64,000 bases of DNA from Favolaschia claudopus (GCA_037176885.1 JAWWNJ010000039.1:434001-498000); one strand, 5' to 3'; numbered from the stretch's first letter, positions 36,640-50,944 are shown. Translations and numbers: made by a program. The notes: generated by a model not told the origin, from the sequence alone.

Positions 36640-37888
36640 TTACTTGTCTAGACCTCTCCGTTTACTGGACGATCCAGCCCCAAAGAATCCACGAATATCT
36701 TTTTGTCGTGCATCGTATGCTTCGCGGCCAATTCCTCCCTTTTGCCGCGTCTATGTGCCTTAACAGGATCAACGCAAATAGGGAAAATAGGATGTTACGC
36801 ACGACTGTATTCAAATGGTCGCATTGGTTAAAATGCGTTAATTCAACTCGCGTGACGTTCGGTGATGAAAGGGTTGATTCATCCTCCTGTTCGATTATCT
36901 GCCAATTTCCTGCAGTGAGGAACATCACAACGAAGCGGACAGAGTTGCGCTTCACCTCCATGTCAAGAACGACTCTTGCCCATGCTGTATTGCGGAGCCA
37001 CTGGAAATCGCATGCGGAAATGTCTGCATGACGGTCATAATTCGCCAGCGCGCGGAGAGCTTCCTTGATGAAAATGCCGTGGCTCACTACGGCGATATGG
37101 ACATGCTCATTTCCCGCTCGTGCTTGTTCTTGAGCATATGGCAGCAGAACTTCCGTCCAGGCTTCGCCAGCGCGTTCATGGACATCGTCTAAACTTTCCC
37201 CCTCCGGAAATCTTTCACTGCGGCTCATGGAATGCGGAAATATCTTCCGACTGTACTGTTCGGAGAGGGGGATGTTAGGATCTCGCTTGCCAGTGGACGG
37301 TTGCCCTTCAGCGACACCGAAGTGCTGTTCTCTCAAAAGAGGCGTCATGAGGTGTGGAGGTGATGTTGCTTGTTGCTGGCTTTGAATTGCCTGCGCTGTC
37401 AAGGCCGCCCTTTTCAAGGGAGAGGAATATATCGTATTGAACCGAGTCGTAGCCAAGGCAGCGCCGACGGCTTGCGCTTGCTATAATGAACTTCGGATGA
37501 GGGGAGCTGTTGTTCAGGTAAAAGAGCTGATCCCTACATTCATGCCTGCTCTGAAAATGAGAGCATTGTTCGCTAAGTTATAAGTTTGAATCCAACGAAC
37601 CGTGTCTACTCAAGGTAGCGTCTGCCCAACCCGCCCATACGGCGCGCTAGAACGAAACAATATTTAAAAAGTAATGAAGATCACAGGGATCTTGCGCACC
37701 AGGTTGTCTGTGGACTCCCCATGCCGAACCTGAAGATGTTTGAATGCAACATTGAGAGGCAAAGAGTGTTGTAACGAATGTGAACGTCGCTCGTCGAGTT
37801 CTTGACATAGCTTATCTCTGGTTGGGCATGGACGCGTCGGTGATACTTTATTAGCAATTAGCAGACTGAACAAAGTAGCAAGAGGCAA
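36640..37888 (-). CDS. Histidine phosphatase (phosphoglycerate-mutase superfamily)
   Basis: A GpmB/broad-specificity-type phosphatase; the true substrate cannot be read. The catalytic motif VRHGESTDNL (phosphohistidine) joins across introns to RAVWAGWADATL and QAQAVGAALATTRF, then IYSSPLKRAALTA (the second basic pocket Arg/Lys), LREQHFGVAEGQP, GESLDDVHERAGEAW, and VVSHGIFIKEAL (second catalytic His). A last exon gives GGIGREAYDARQKDIRGFFG and ends at 36640-36642. The first exon is the weakest part. The frame is open to an ATG at 37888, but an unusual 50-residue head precedes the motif, and a different short first exon is possible. It is divergent from the sulfotransferase-like gene, 158 bases away. 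Confidence 0.78.
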
Positions 37889-38046
37889 AAGCTAGTGCAC
37901 AGCCACACCCCCAGCTGTCCGATGATCACACCGTTCTTCCCCGCATTCCGAATTTTTCTGTTATATATTCATGGGTCTCCTGCACAACCACAAATTTGCC
38001 CTAAGCTGCTCCGACCCCCCACCCCGCTGATTGAAGCAAGGCGGCA

Positions 38047-39023
38047 ATGTTACGGTTGAACCTGAATGGCTGGTTTTGCCATTTCCTCGAGTATGTCTAC
38101 GCCAAACCCGAACCCCCGCCGCGAAAACGGACGAAGCCAATGGAAGTATTGTGTGTCGGACTACCCCGCTCTGGGACCGAGTCTCTTCAGCATGCGCTGT
38201 TGAAGCTCGGTTATGACCATACACACCACGGGTGGGACATCGTGCTAGAGGAACCAAGCTACTGTGAGCAATGGGCTAAATTGGCTCGCAAGAAGTAGGC
38301 TCCTTGAAAAATTTCATGGCACAATTGTCTGTCTAATTGGCCTTTGAGGTGGTTCGGTCCGCTCGACGGCGAGCACAATATCACAGCCGCCGATTTCGAT
38401 GCTTTGCTCGCCCATTCTGTTGCTGTTACTGACACGGCTGGCTCTGTCTTTGCGGCCGAGATTATCGCAGCCTATCCCGAAGCCAAGGTCATCCTCAACT
38501 ACCGCAAGGACATTGACGCCTGGCACCACAGCCTCAAGACCACCATTGCGCGTTCCGACTCGCACTGGGGGTTCTGGCTCTTGTCGTGTCTGAGCCGCGA
38601 GTGCTTTTGGGCCTGGCATTCCCATGTGCGCCTCTTCTACCCTGGCCTGTTCCGAGCCTTGGATGGAAACATCATGACTGGAATCGGCAGAAATGGAAAA
38701 TGGGTTTATCGCGGTAGGCCAAAACTTGACTTTTCATGCAGCTCTGCTAACCCGCGCATGTAGAACATTATAACATGGTCCGCGGCCTTGTACCCAAGGA
38801 ACGACTGTTGGAATGGACGGTCGAGGACGGTTGGGAACCACTTTGCCAGTTTTTGGGCAAGCCGGTACCGGACGAGCCTTTTCCGCATGCCAATTCGGCA
38901 GCAGGATGGGTCGGCCAAGAGAAAAAGATAGCAAAGCGCTTTTTGCTGGATGCCGCCAAGGGGCTGTTGCTCTTTTTGTCTGTGGCAGTAGCAGCAGGAG
39001 CAGCTCTCCGTAGGTACATGTGA
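38047..39023 (+). CDS. Sulfotransferase-like P-loop protein with C-terminal membrane tail
   Basis: Belongs to the fungal Sulfotransfer_4-type family of small P-loop proteins. The PAPS-binding-like loop is VLCVGLPRSGTESLQHALL near residue 35. Further family landmarks are TDTAGSVFAAEIIAAYPEAK, VILNYRKDIDAWHHSL, GFWLLSCLSRECFWAWH, and EHYNMVRGLVPKERLLEW followed by WEPLCQFLGKPVP. Introns sit at about 38297-38345 and 38714-38763. The last 20 residues form a hydrophobic helix (LLLFLSVAVAAGAALRRYM), predicting a tail-anchored membrane protein. No acceptor molecule can be named, and such proteins are often annotated only as P-loop hydrolases. The start ATG at 38047 is the first in frame. Confidence 0.72.
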
Positions 39024-39991
39024 TAGGACCCGATAATGACAGTGCTGGGTGAAGTGGCCTAATTTGCATTCATCTTCCGTCAACCATCGCCTTTCCTACC
39101 TATCACAAGAGCCTAGGGAAAAATTGACCCATACTGACCACTTGGTACTAGGGCAAAACAATACAGTGCGTCGTCTTATTTCAATTCTTCCTCTGAGCGA
39201 AGAACTGAATCTCATAGCTGTATTGATTCCAGGTTGAAACGCCGCTGTCTGGAGATGAGCCATAGACACGATGGGTTGGCATGCTTCAGTTCCAGCACAG
39301 ACGAACATCGGGCGCTCAGTGTAGCGAGCGCACCGTAATCCGGACTGTGCCGCGACAGGCGTGTCATTTGCGGGCACGAAACCACCTGAACTAACGCAAT
39401 CTCACAAAGCTCGACCACGCACCTCTGCTCTAATCTAATATCACTTTTCTGCAAACGGACGCGAGCGTTGATTTATAGCAACCGGTCCCACTACCCAATG
39501 CCAGTCAGTCTGTCGAACGTCCTTGTCGATCAGCAGCTCCATCACCTTCAGAATTTTTCATACTGCATGACTTGAACTTGGCATTTGACGCAACAGAGTC
39601 CCAGTGACAGTCACAGCCAAAATCAAGAACCCGTCCATTGCGCGAAAATAGATCTATCTAGTCTGTGATCGCTACCTACGCCTTTCTTGTGGACTAACCC
39701 ACTCAATTCTAGCGGATATACAACCTCGGTTGAACGAAATTTAGAACGGCAAGGATGCATGATTTTTGTCTGGTTCAACTTGAATACACTTGGGGGTTGC
39801 GTTCTTCGAGTTTTGCGCCGATGACAGGCAGAAGATGTGCAAAATCGCGATTGCGATTGTAGTCGTTGACTCACGATGCTTCGATCATCTCAGCATGCCA
39901 GCGCCCAGACGCCAGTCAACGGGAGCGTGCCGAGTTGCGGCGAAGTACCAAAGACATGGTAGCAAACGGCACTCGTAGGGAGGGGAAGCGG
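39024..39991. other. Long upstream region of the secreted-protein gene
   Basis: Nearly 1 kb without a recognisable gene on either strand, ending in a TATA box. Its length before a strong core promoter suggests regulated expression (inference). Confidence 0.4.
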
Positions 39992-39999
39992 TATAAAAG
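39992..39999 (+). promoter_or_regulatory. TATA box of the orphan secreted-protein gene
   Basis: TATAAAAG lies 235 bases before the start codon at 40227. The leader in between is pyrimidine-rich, so a leader of about 200 nt, possibly with an intron (GTAGGAG at 40140), is predicted. Confidence 0.55.
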
Positions 40000-40226
40000 A
40001 CAGGCGTCCAGTCCTCTCAAAAATCATTCGGTTCTTGTCCTTCGTTCTCTCTCCTCACCTTCGTTAGGCCAGGTTGCCCATTACAGTCTTTCAACCCTTC
40101 GTTCGAATTCTTCGGGTCGGCCTTACACACTTGACGCAGGTAGGAGCCAGCTTCTACATTCATCAGAACTCGACTGAAATGTAAACCTTCGCAGTCTGAA
40201 CACATCCCTTCTTAAACTCTATCATC

Positions 40227-40984
40227 ATGTTCGCCAAATTCTCCACTCTCTTCGTCGCCGTCGCACTCGCCACCGGTGTGATGTCCGCTCCTACGTCCAA
40301 GAACAATGTCATCGGTAAGTTGTTCCGTCTACCACGTAGTACACAGAGTTCACAAACTATATCAGCTGCCCGTGGCCAATCATTCAGCAACTGGGGTGGT
40401 ATCTCGTCTCTGAACGGATTCGACAACTTCTACGGTTCCGACGACTTCGCCCACCTCCACAACTTCAAGCAAGTTGTAGTCAAGCAAGACAGCGAGCTTG
40501 TTTGCCACTCCGAGTCCGTCGTTATCATTCAGCAGCGTCTGGCAGTCCTCCAAGAGATGGCTAAGAAGTTAGCAATCCCCTTACGCTCTCGATCCTGGTT
40601 CTCACGTCTCCTCAGGATCATCACCGAGCAAATCTGCGAGGTTGAAACCCAGACCATCGTCTTCCAGCAATACTACGCGTCACTCGGTGGCTTCAGCCAC
40701 GACCTGACTCGCAGCTCCAGCCGCCACGTACGTTTGACCTCCCGACATTCGTATCAAATAACTAACGGATGCTTTCTGCATAGGCTGGCTACGACAACAG
40801 CATTGTTCAGCACTACGGAGACTTCTACAACTCGGACGGCTCCCTGAGCAACTACGATTATGGTTTCTCCGGATCCGATATCGGCTCGAACTACTACGTT
40901 CCCAGCAGCAACTGGAACGACCAGTCGTCCCCCAACTCTGTTGGCAGCGCGTACCAGGCCGCTCAGGCTGCTTCTTGGTATTAA
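40227..40984 (+). CDS. Small secreted protein, family unknown
   Basis: A signal peptide (MFAKFSTLFVAVALATGVMS, cleaved near APTSKN) marks it as secreted. Four exons give about 205 residues: AARGQSFSNWGGISSLNGF and HLHNFKQVVVKQDSELVC, a helical part (SVVIIQQRLAVLQEMAKK, then IITEQICEVETQTIVFQQ), and a Tyr/Ser/Asn/Gly-rich tail (AGYDNSIVQHYGDFYNSDG, then NYDYGFSGSDIG). It ends QAAQAASWY with TAA at 40982-40984. It has two cysteines, no membrane segment and no lysine-rich part. I do not recognise the family. The strong TATA box and clean signal peptide suggest a well-expressed extracellular or cell-wall protein. Confidence 0.7.
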
Positions 40985-41555
40985 ATTCCCTCACTAGCAG
41001 TTGTTGATTGCTGAGCTTTACTGGCGCGACGAATGAATACTGGGCAGTCATGATATTCTCTTTTATATTGGATGACGAGGACTTCTTAACATACGTTTTG
41101 CTGTAATGGCCAACTTTGTGGAATCGAAATCCCCAGCAGCGGGACCTTTTTTTGCTTTCAATATATTTAATATAACGAAGTGCGATAAAACAAACATCAG
41201 CCTCTTCACCCCCACGATTTTGAGTTACACCAAGCGTGGGATACAATTACGTACGCGGTCAAAGCGACTTCTCACATCAACCAACCGAATCAAAAATCAA
41301 AAAATGACCTTAAAAACTGTATAAACCTACAAAGTTACATTGGTCGGCAAACTAAAGACATCTCAGTCGGATGCGTAAGTAAAGCTAGCTTAGAACGTCC
41401 GCCCTAATAGCAAAACGATTGCCTTAGACAAAAGTATGCGCTGAAAAAAAGCATAGATGTACCGCTAAGCGGGAGGGACGGGTGAATGCGTGGTATGGGG
41501 ATGGGATGGGGGAAGTGAATAAGTATATATGCAAATGAGTATTGATATCGTTTGT
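40985..41555. other. Intergenic between convergent genes
   Basis: A/T-rich stretch holding the 3' ends of the secreted-protein gene and RSP5. No gene was seen. Confidence 0.5.
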
Positions 41556-44487
<2,932 letters not shown>

Positions 44488-45026
44488 GGGGTTGTGAGGC
44501 CAGTTGGCTGGGTGGTCGCTGCGGGTCGGAAGCAAGGTACGGCGACTGGAATCTCGATTACATCAGCATTGTAGTCCGATGCACTGCCACACAAAACTCG
44601 TTTCCTTCGTCACCGTTGCAAATCCTTGAGCTGGGTCCGCTGCTTTGGCTCCTCTACTATGTGCTTGGGCAACACTACTCTGTATTCTTCAACGCTTTGA
44701 CTGCTTCAACACTGCCTTGCAAATGCTTCAACGCTGTCTTGCAAATGGCTCTTTAGTTTCAACTATTTCAAGCAATTTCTCAACCATCTTCAAGAGCCTC
44801 CGAGAAAAGACTGCACTCAATATTTTGGACCTGAACCGCACATCGTAGCGTAAATATAGTGCAAGTCCACCAAGAGAACATAAGACGGTCCAGGTTTCCG
44901 AGAGAACTTTCCACGCTTTGCCACTGTCCGCATTTGGCAATACTAGTTCGCTCATTGTCCTGTCTGCCAACGGACCAGATAAATAGCTCGCATGACTCTT
45001 GTTGAACCTTGCCCTCTTCCCCCACC
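44488..45026. other. Shared upstream region of RSP5 and the RasGEF gene
   Basis: About 540 bases with imperfect short repeats (CTTCAAC- and CTTGCAAATG-like, about 44688-44750). No gene was recognised. Confidence 0.45.
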
Positions 45027-47947
45027 ATGCCTCTCTCCGCCGCCGACCTCGAGCGTCTCCGAAAATTTCAGCTTATGCGAGACAACCCCGAACTTTATGC
45101 TGCTCCCCCCGAAAGCGTTCACACCGATGAGACTGAACCTGAGGCCCCCGAGCCTCCCACCGATGGCACCCCCGTTGCCACTCTCTACTGGCTGCCCATG
45201 GAGCAGCTTTGCCCCTCCGTCATGGTCCCCCGGCGCATGCTGCGTCAGCTGTCCCACCCAGACCAGCTGCCCCAAATGCGCCAACTCGTCCTCATCTTCC
45301 ACAACTCTGTCACGGATGTCGCCAAGAGCATCCACAGCAGACAATTCCTCCTCCGCACCGACCACATCTACAGATTCGTCATCGAGTCCGTCCGCTACTC
45401 CACCCGTGCATTAATCAAACAACTTCGATGCATCGGCAACTCAGAAGCCAGGTTTATTCCCTATGACATGGAGCGCACTCTGTACCTCGTCGACACAGCC
45501 GCCAAGAGCCTACAGTCCCTGCACCGTGTTGTGGAGGCCTACCAGCGCGAGAAGCTCAAGGCCTTGCCTGGGTGGCCGGACGACGACGAGTCTGAGCTCT
45601 CCGCGACCTGCGTTGAGGAGGTTTTCGACGACGAGCCTACCCCAGAATCACTGGCGCCGGCACCGGCCGCCGATGCCACCGTCTCTCCCACCACCGACAA
45701 TGCCACTCGCAAAAAGCCCGACCAGGATAAATCGTTGCCCCCCATTCCAGAGGAGTCCGAGGGTGATGAAGAAAACTATCAAAAGTCTTTGCCAGATATT
45801 CCCGTCGAAGCGGTGGCAGCCGAGCTTGCCACCGCACCCTCCAACGTCAGGGTATCCGCCCCAGTGCCTGATTTCCCATCGCGGGAGACCAAGCAAGCCA
45901 CTGAAATCATTGCGCCTGTCCCGGTCTCCAAGAGCCTCGTCGACCTCCATCCTCACAAAACATTCTCCATCATCCAACGTCTCCTCCAACTGCGCGCCGA
46001 CTTTGCAAAACTCAAAGCTCCCAAACGCTCGGCACTGGCCGTCGTCAACCTCAACCTGGGCCGCTCGGTCGAATCCCTCGCTTCGACCCTTCGTCCCGAA
46101 CCCCGCGAGGACATGCCCTACATCGCGCGCCAATCCTACATCTACCACCGGTACGACCCCCTCTGCCCCGACCAAAAGGTCGACATGCCCCTCCCCACCG
46201 GCGAAATCGTCGCCGTCCGGCTCGACCACAACGGCGACGTCAAAGCCGCCTCCCTCCCCGCCCTCATCCACCTCCTCACCTCCCACCACATCATCCCCGT
46301 CGACGAAATGGCCGAGACCTTCTACCTCTCCTTCCGCCTCTTCAGCTCCCCCATGGGCCTCCTCAACGCCCTCCTCCGCCGCTGGGACGAACAGCCCCCC
46401 GTCACAGGCGTCCCGCTCAACGCCGCCCAACAACGCGTCTGGACGTACCACATGTCCTACGTCCGCAACTGCCTCGCCCAGCTTTTCCTCACCTGGCTCG
46501 AGGAGTACTGGCGCCCCGAGGAAGACAGCTGCATCCTCCCGCGTCTCCGCGCCTTCGTCGTCCGCCGCTTCGACGACGCGGGTCTCTTCAACGGCATCGC
46601 CACCCTCCTCCTCCAGGCCATTGACCGCGCCAAGCAGCAGGACCACATCTCTCGCGTCCAGCGCGCACGCGACATCGAGCGCCAAGGCGCGCCGCCCGAG
46701 TCGGGCCCGCTGCAGATCGTGCTTCGCCCGGAGGACGACTACAACCTCAACATCCATGTCTTCGAGACGATTGACGGACGCGAGCGATTCGCGATGCAGA
46801 TCACCGCCCTCGCGCACAGGCAGTTTAGGGAATTGGATCCGGAGGCGGTGGTTGCACGGTGGTTGACGGGCGAGCCGACGTTCTACCAGATTCAGGAGCT
46901 GGAGGAGGCGTTGTTGATGTGGGTGGCTATGAGTATTGTTGAGCTTCAGGGACGCGATGAGCGGGTTGTGATGATTGAGTTTTGGCTTGATGTTGCGAGC
47001 GTAAGTCTTCCTCCGGCATCTCGATGATGACCTGGACTGACCTCTCCTTCTTAGATCTGTGTTAACCTTCGCAACTTCTCTTCCGCTTTCGCTATCTTCA
47101 GCGGCCTTGTCTACAGCCCCGTCGAACGGCTGTCGTTCACCATCCTGGTCGGTCTCTATCTTTTGTTCCGCGCAACCTCGTCTCACATGCTCTCCAGGAC
47201 ATTGCGATCCCAAGCAAGGAGCAGTACCGTCAGCTCAACACGCTCTTCGACGGCACCAACAACTATTCTATCTACCGACGCCTTCTCGCTGCAAGCTCAT
47301 ACCCCGCCGTGCCTCTCATGCGTATGTTCTGGGACTCCTTCCTTGACTCAATATCTCATTATGCTTCCATCTAGTCGTTCTCCGTAAAGATGTCATTGCC
47401 ACTAAAGAAATCTCCGGCCCTATGGCCATGACGAATGACCCCGACGCCGAGAAGACCCTCATTCACTTCAACGCCTATCGCAAGCTCCAGAAAACCATCT
47501 GCAGTACGTTACCCATCTATCCATTTATAGCTTCTCGTTCTTAATGTTCAACCAGCGATGGAGGACTGCCTCGTCCCATACAACATTCCGCCCATCCGCA
47601 TGATCCAAGACTGGATCGACAAGCAACTCGAGGTTCTCCCCCGCGCAGAACACCAAGCCATCGGCGAGCGGATGAACAAAATGAGGTACGTCTTTCTTTC
47701 TATCTTCCATCCGCTCTCCGCAATTAGCTCACGAATTCGTTCATCCAGCGAGGAACTCGAGCCGCGCGCCCCGCCGCCCATCAGGAAGGGCCAGACATGG
47801 CTGCAAATTGTGAAAGGTGACATCGCCGCAAACAATTTCGCCCTCTACACGCTTCCTGAACCTGGCGTCCTCCCTCCTGGTCCCGCCAAGTTGCGCAAGA
47901 ACAAGTCTATCGCGACTTTGCTCAACTTGCGCCTCCGCACCAAATAA
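45027..47947 (+). CDS. Ras guanine-nucleotide exchange factor (CDC25-type)
   Basis: Activates a Ras-family GTPase by exchanging GDP for GTP. The long first exon starts MPLSAADLERLRKF (context CCCACCATG) and contains a helical N-terminal part, a Ser/Pro/Glu-rich linker, and a RasGEF_N domain: GEIVAVRLDHNGDVKAAS, then ALIHLLTSHHIIPVDEMAET. The catalytic RasGEF domain includes IDGRERFAMQITALAHRQF, LDPEAVVARWLTG, and EALLMWVAMSIVELQGRDER. After introns come ICVNLRNFSSAFAIFSGLVY, SPVERLSFTI and YSIYRRLLAASSYPAVPLM. Near the end are VVLRKDVIATKEISG, INFNAYRKLQKTI-like LIHFNAYRKLQKTIC, and LLNLRLRTK with TAA at 47945-47947. About 860 residues in five or six exons. No SH3 or PH domain was seen, unlike yeast Cdc25. 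The Ras partner is unknown. Confidence 0.9.
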
Positions 47948-48357
47948 AAACGCACTACATACTGCCCACTGCTCCCTCTTTTTATCTGGTCACTTATTAT
48001 TATCTACTGGTCATCTACCGACTCCACACTCCTTGCATTGTTTTCCTAGCTCATACATACCCATGCACGCTCCTTGCATCCGTCTCCTCTGCATATCGTT
48101 TACGCACACTCCTTGCATTGCTTTTATTATCCTGTCCTTACGCATCTCCTTACCCTTACTATGTCATCTTCATCTTTCCGCTCATTTGCTCCTTCGCAGA
48201 ATCAAAAATGTGTGACGCGCCGCAAACCTTCTCAACTTCAACAAAATTCAAGATTCAAGACTACAACGGGCGCAAATAATTGGCTTCTTGCATATCATGG
48301 AGCATAACATTTTCTCGGACATGGAAGATGCGCACAAATACTACAACCGTCAAACAT
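47948..48357. other. Intergenic between convergent RasGEF and uL22 genes
   Basis: C/T-rich 3' region without a gene; it contains the three-copy repeat listed separately. Confidence 0.5.
48025..48118 (+). repeat. Three spaced copies of CAC(A/G)CTCCTTGCAT
   Basis: The 14-base unit occurs at 48025-48038, 48066-48079 and 48105-48118, about 40 bases apart. One position differs in the middle copy. It lies in the 3' flank of the RasGEF gene; no function can be read. Confidence 0.6.
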
Positions 48358-49194
48358 CTACGCCCGTCCAGCCTCAATCCGCTTCCGGGCTACCTGCCTT
48401 CGGTTAAGGCCAGCAAAAGTAGTGGCGACCTTGTCAGTAGCCTTCTCAACCTCAACCTCTCCAGCGGCAAGGATGATCTCAACATGACACGGGTGCCCTT
48501 GGTAAGGGTTGATGCGACCGTGTGCACGGTAGGTGCGGCGACGCGTTTTCTAGATAAAGCCGTCGTGAGCAAGTAAAATCTAGCGAGTAACAGTCAAACG
48601 CACGGGGGCTTGCTGGACAACGATGTTTTTGATGATGATATCGTCGACGTCAATGTTTTTGGCATCGGCATTCGATTCTGCGTTCTTCAGCAGACGCAGG
48701 ATGAATTTGACAGACTTCTCAGGCCAACGACCTAGCAGCCAGTGAATATCTGAACGCAACGGATGGCCGATCTGACGCACCCTGGGTAGCCTTGAACTGC
48801 TTCGCCTGGCTAGCCCGTCCTACACCACCAGAGAACCGTCTGAAAGGAATGACCTGCTTGTGTTCTTTAACATCGGCGAGGTAGGTGTAGGCTTTGGTAA
48901 GTTTCAAGCCTGATGGGGACGCCATGAGCCAAAATAATTCGTGCTTTTGCGCCTGGATGAACTCGCCAGTGAGAGCAGCGGCGACCTCGCGCATGTTCTT
49001 GAAGTGGGTGCGGAGGTACTCGCCCCGGGCGCGAGAAGCTAAGCGACGAGGAATCGGTCAACAATTGTAGCATTTTGTGGGTGGATTCACGGACTTGTTT
49101 CGGGGTTCGTGGCAAGGGCGGCACCGGCGTAGCGAACTGCAAGTTACGAGGTTCAGCATTCGGAGAATACGAGCAAGTCGACAAGCCTACCCAT
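48358..49194 (-). CDS. RPL17: Cytosolic ribosomal protein uL22 (L17)
   Basis: A protein of the 60S subunit lining the peptide exit tunnel. The first coding exon is only ATGG (49194-49191), followed by an intron to [14 protein letters not shown]. Next come [18 protein letters not shown] and AAALTG, then after an intron [20 protein letters not shown] and [35 protein letters not shown], then [12 protein letters not shown], and [20 protein letters not shown], then [17 protein letters not shown] and [11 protein letters not shown] complete it. Stop at 48358-48360. Five or so introns in about 190 codons is typical of basidiomycete ribosomal protein genes. Sequence match to the family is strong along the whole length. 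Confidence 0.94.
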
Positions 49195-50101
49195 CGTGAA
49201 GTCTTGAGGATGGGAGTGGAAGGATTTTACCGTGGGACACCGCAACTGAACCTAAGCAAAACTATGCAGTGGCACGTGGGTCCGGCCCTCCGCTCCGGGT
49301 TGTTAGGCGCTTCAGTGGCGCTTCTCTCTTCTCGTCTCTCTCTGTACTCTACCGACAACGAACCGCTCTACCACTCCCGCCAGATATGAATGCTTCAAGT
49401 TGAATCAACACTTTCTGCTCGTTCTGAACCCACTCAACCACACTGTGCAGGCAACCAACCCTCGATCGTCAATATCAGGCAAAAAGCGAAAGAATATCTG
49501 CTCAAGTTCATCGCAAATACCTTCCCCATCTTGATCATCCCTGTCCCTACGATGAAGTTCCTTCGCGTCTTGCATCTCACTTGGAAGCTCATTCAAGGCA
49601 TACCTCGCCATCTCATCGCTCATTGCTCTGACACGGCGACGAAATGCTGTTCAGCACCTCAATTTACTTTCACCTCACCTTACCGCAGTAACTCAGAACA
49701 AGATGGCTCTTCTTCCGAAAGTATTTTGTTTCCCAGTCAATATCATTGATTTTGACGACGCGAATCGTAAGACAGTGAAGGGCAACACCAGTTTGCAAGT
49801 AAAGCCCGAATCCTAGATTACAGCCTGGTGCAAGGTGACTTCGCTCTTTCCATGCCCTCTTCTGGATGCCGCGGCAGCGTCCTGACCCAGAGCTCGTTGC
49901 GTCCACCACAAATTAGGTAGAATCCTGATTGCAAACGTGCTAATGTGTTTGCATTTTCGCAATTTGCAGCTCCTTCCGCGGAATGGCGGCGCTCAGGGTA
50001 CCCAAGAGCTCCTTCTGAGGCACTTGTAAGGACTCGAATGTGAGAATACAGGAAAGAAACGTACCTCGAACTCCTGCCCTCACCCAACCCACACTCCCGC
50101 T
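49195..50101. other. Intergenic, with weak coding signal on the minus strand
   Basis: Minus-strand frames at 49623-49405 (SDEMARYALNELPSEMQD, then ICDELEQIFFRFLPDID) and 50087-49818 look somewhat protein-like, but they belong to no family I know and could not be joined into a gene. Confidence 0.35.
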
Positions 50102-50944
50102 TTACGGACGATGAACCGGACGGTTGATGAAAGGCACGGTTTTCGACTGGCCTTTAAAGGCTGGCGCAAAGTTCGCAGACGACGGAGACGACTTCCGTGG
50201 CGCAGTATAAGGCTTAGGTGAGATATTGTCGGCCTTGCGCTGATTGTGCAGGGTGTTGGCATGCGTAATGGAGGCGTGGAGACGGTCCACGCCCCGCTCA
50301 GCCCTACTTTGTGGCGGCAGGATGAGGTAAACCGGTGGGGAGCTTGTTTTGCTCTCTAGCAGGACGGGGGGCTTCCTGGGCGGCACAGCCTTAGTCCACG
50401 CACTCCGGAGGGACGACTGGTTCGCCTGAGTCGAATTGAGTTTATAGCTCGAAGAGATATACGAACGGAAAATGCTTACGGGGGTCGTCCCTGTGTACGC
50501 AGGAGCAGGTGGTTTGATGGGTGTAGTCACCTCGCCAATGACAATTTTCTCGACTGACTGCGAGAAACTGAGTTTCTCATTCGTTTCCTGAATACCATGT
50601 TCCTGATTACCATGGGACATAAACTTGAGGATTTTAGAACAGAGAAGAGAATAGAGACATACAGCTTTATGCATTTTGAATTTGGCACTCCACACCTTCC
50701 CGGACTTGATGCCGTAGTAGCTCAGAAACACGAAGCCCAAAAAAAGGGAGACCGCCATAAGGACGATGACCCAGACTGGCATCATGGGGGGAGGAGGTGC
50801 GCTCGCAATGAGAGGGTCCACCCAGTTCGACGCGGTAGGCTGAGCAGCAGGCGATGGCGTCACGAGGAAGGTGGGCATGGGGAATGGGTCCCAGACAAAA
50901 GGGTCGGGGGTGGGCGAAGTATAAGGAGCAGGAGCAGGAGGCAT
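50102..50944 (-). CDS. Orphan single-span membrane protein, proline-rich
   Basis: The frame begins MPPAPAPYTSPTPDPFVWD, a Pro-rich extracellular-type head of about 55 residues. One clear membrane helix follows (VWVIVLMAVSLFLGFVFLSY), then a long Ser/Pro/Lys-rich tail (about 200 residues, e.g. PPRKPPVLLESKTSSPPVYL) predicted to be cytosolic. A possible 39-base intron with GTATGT at one end and CTCAAG at the other lies inside near 50620-50665. Its length is a multiple of three, so both spliced and unspliced forms stay open. Stop at 50102-50104. Neither family nor function is recognised; the layout (short outside head, one helix, disordered tail) resembles fungal wall-sensor or anchor proteins only in a general way. 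Confidence 0.5.
   Translation of the reverse strand: MPPAPAPYTSPTPDPFVWDPFPMPTFLVTPSPAAQPTASNWVDPLIASAPPPPMMPVWVIVLMAVSLFLGFVFLSYYGIKSGKVWSAKFKMHKAVCLYSLLCSKILKFMSHGNQEHGIQETNEKLSFSQSVEKIVIGEVTTPIKPPAPAYTGTTPVSIFRSYISSSYKLNSTQANQSSLRSAWTKAVPPRKPPVLLESKTSSPPVYLILPPQSRAERGVDRLHASITHANTLHNQRKADNISPKPYTAPRKSSPSSANFAPAFKGQSKTVPFINRPVHRP

Noticed and set aside
45463..46866. A 467-codon open frame overlapping the RasGEF exon in another plus-strand frame
   Set aside because: Highly repetitive Ser/Pro/Ala/Arg composition caused by the C-rich codon third positions of the RasGEF frame; no domain.
45648..47213. A 521-codon antisense open frame
   Set aside because: Shadow of the RasGEF coding strand; Gly/Val/Glu/Asp-biased composition, no family features, no splice context.
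49405..50087. Minus-strand protein-like frames between uL22 and the orphan membrane protein
   Set aside because: Could not be joined into one gene and match nothing recognised.
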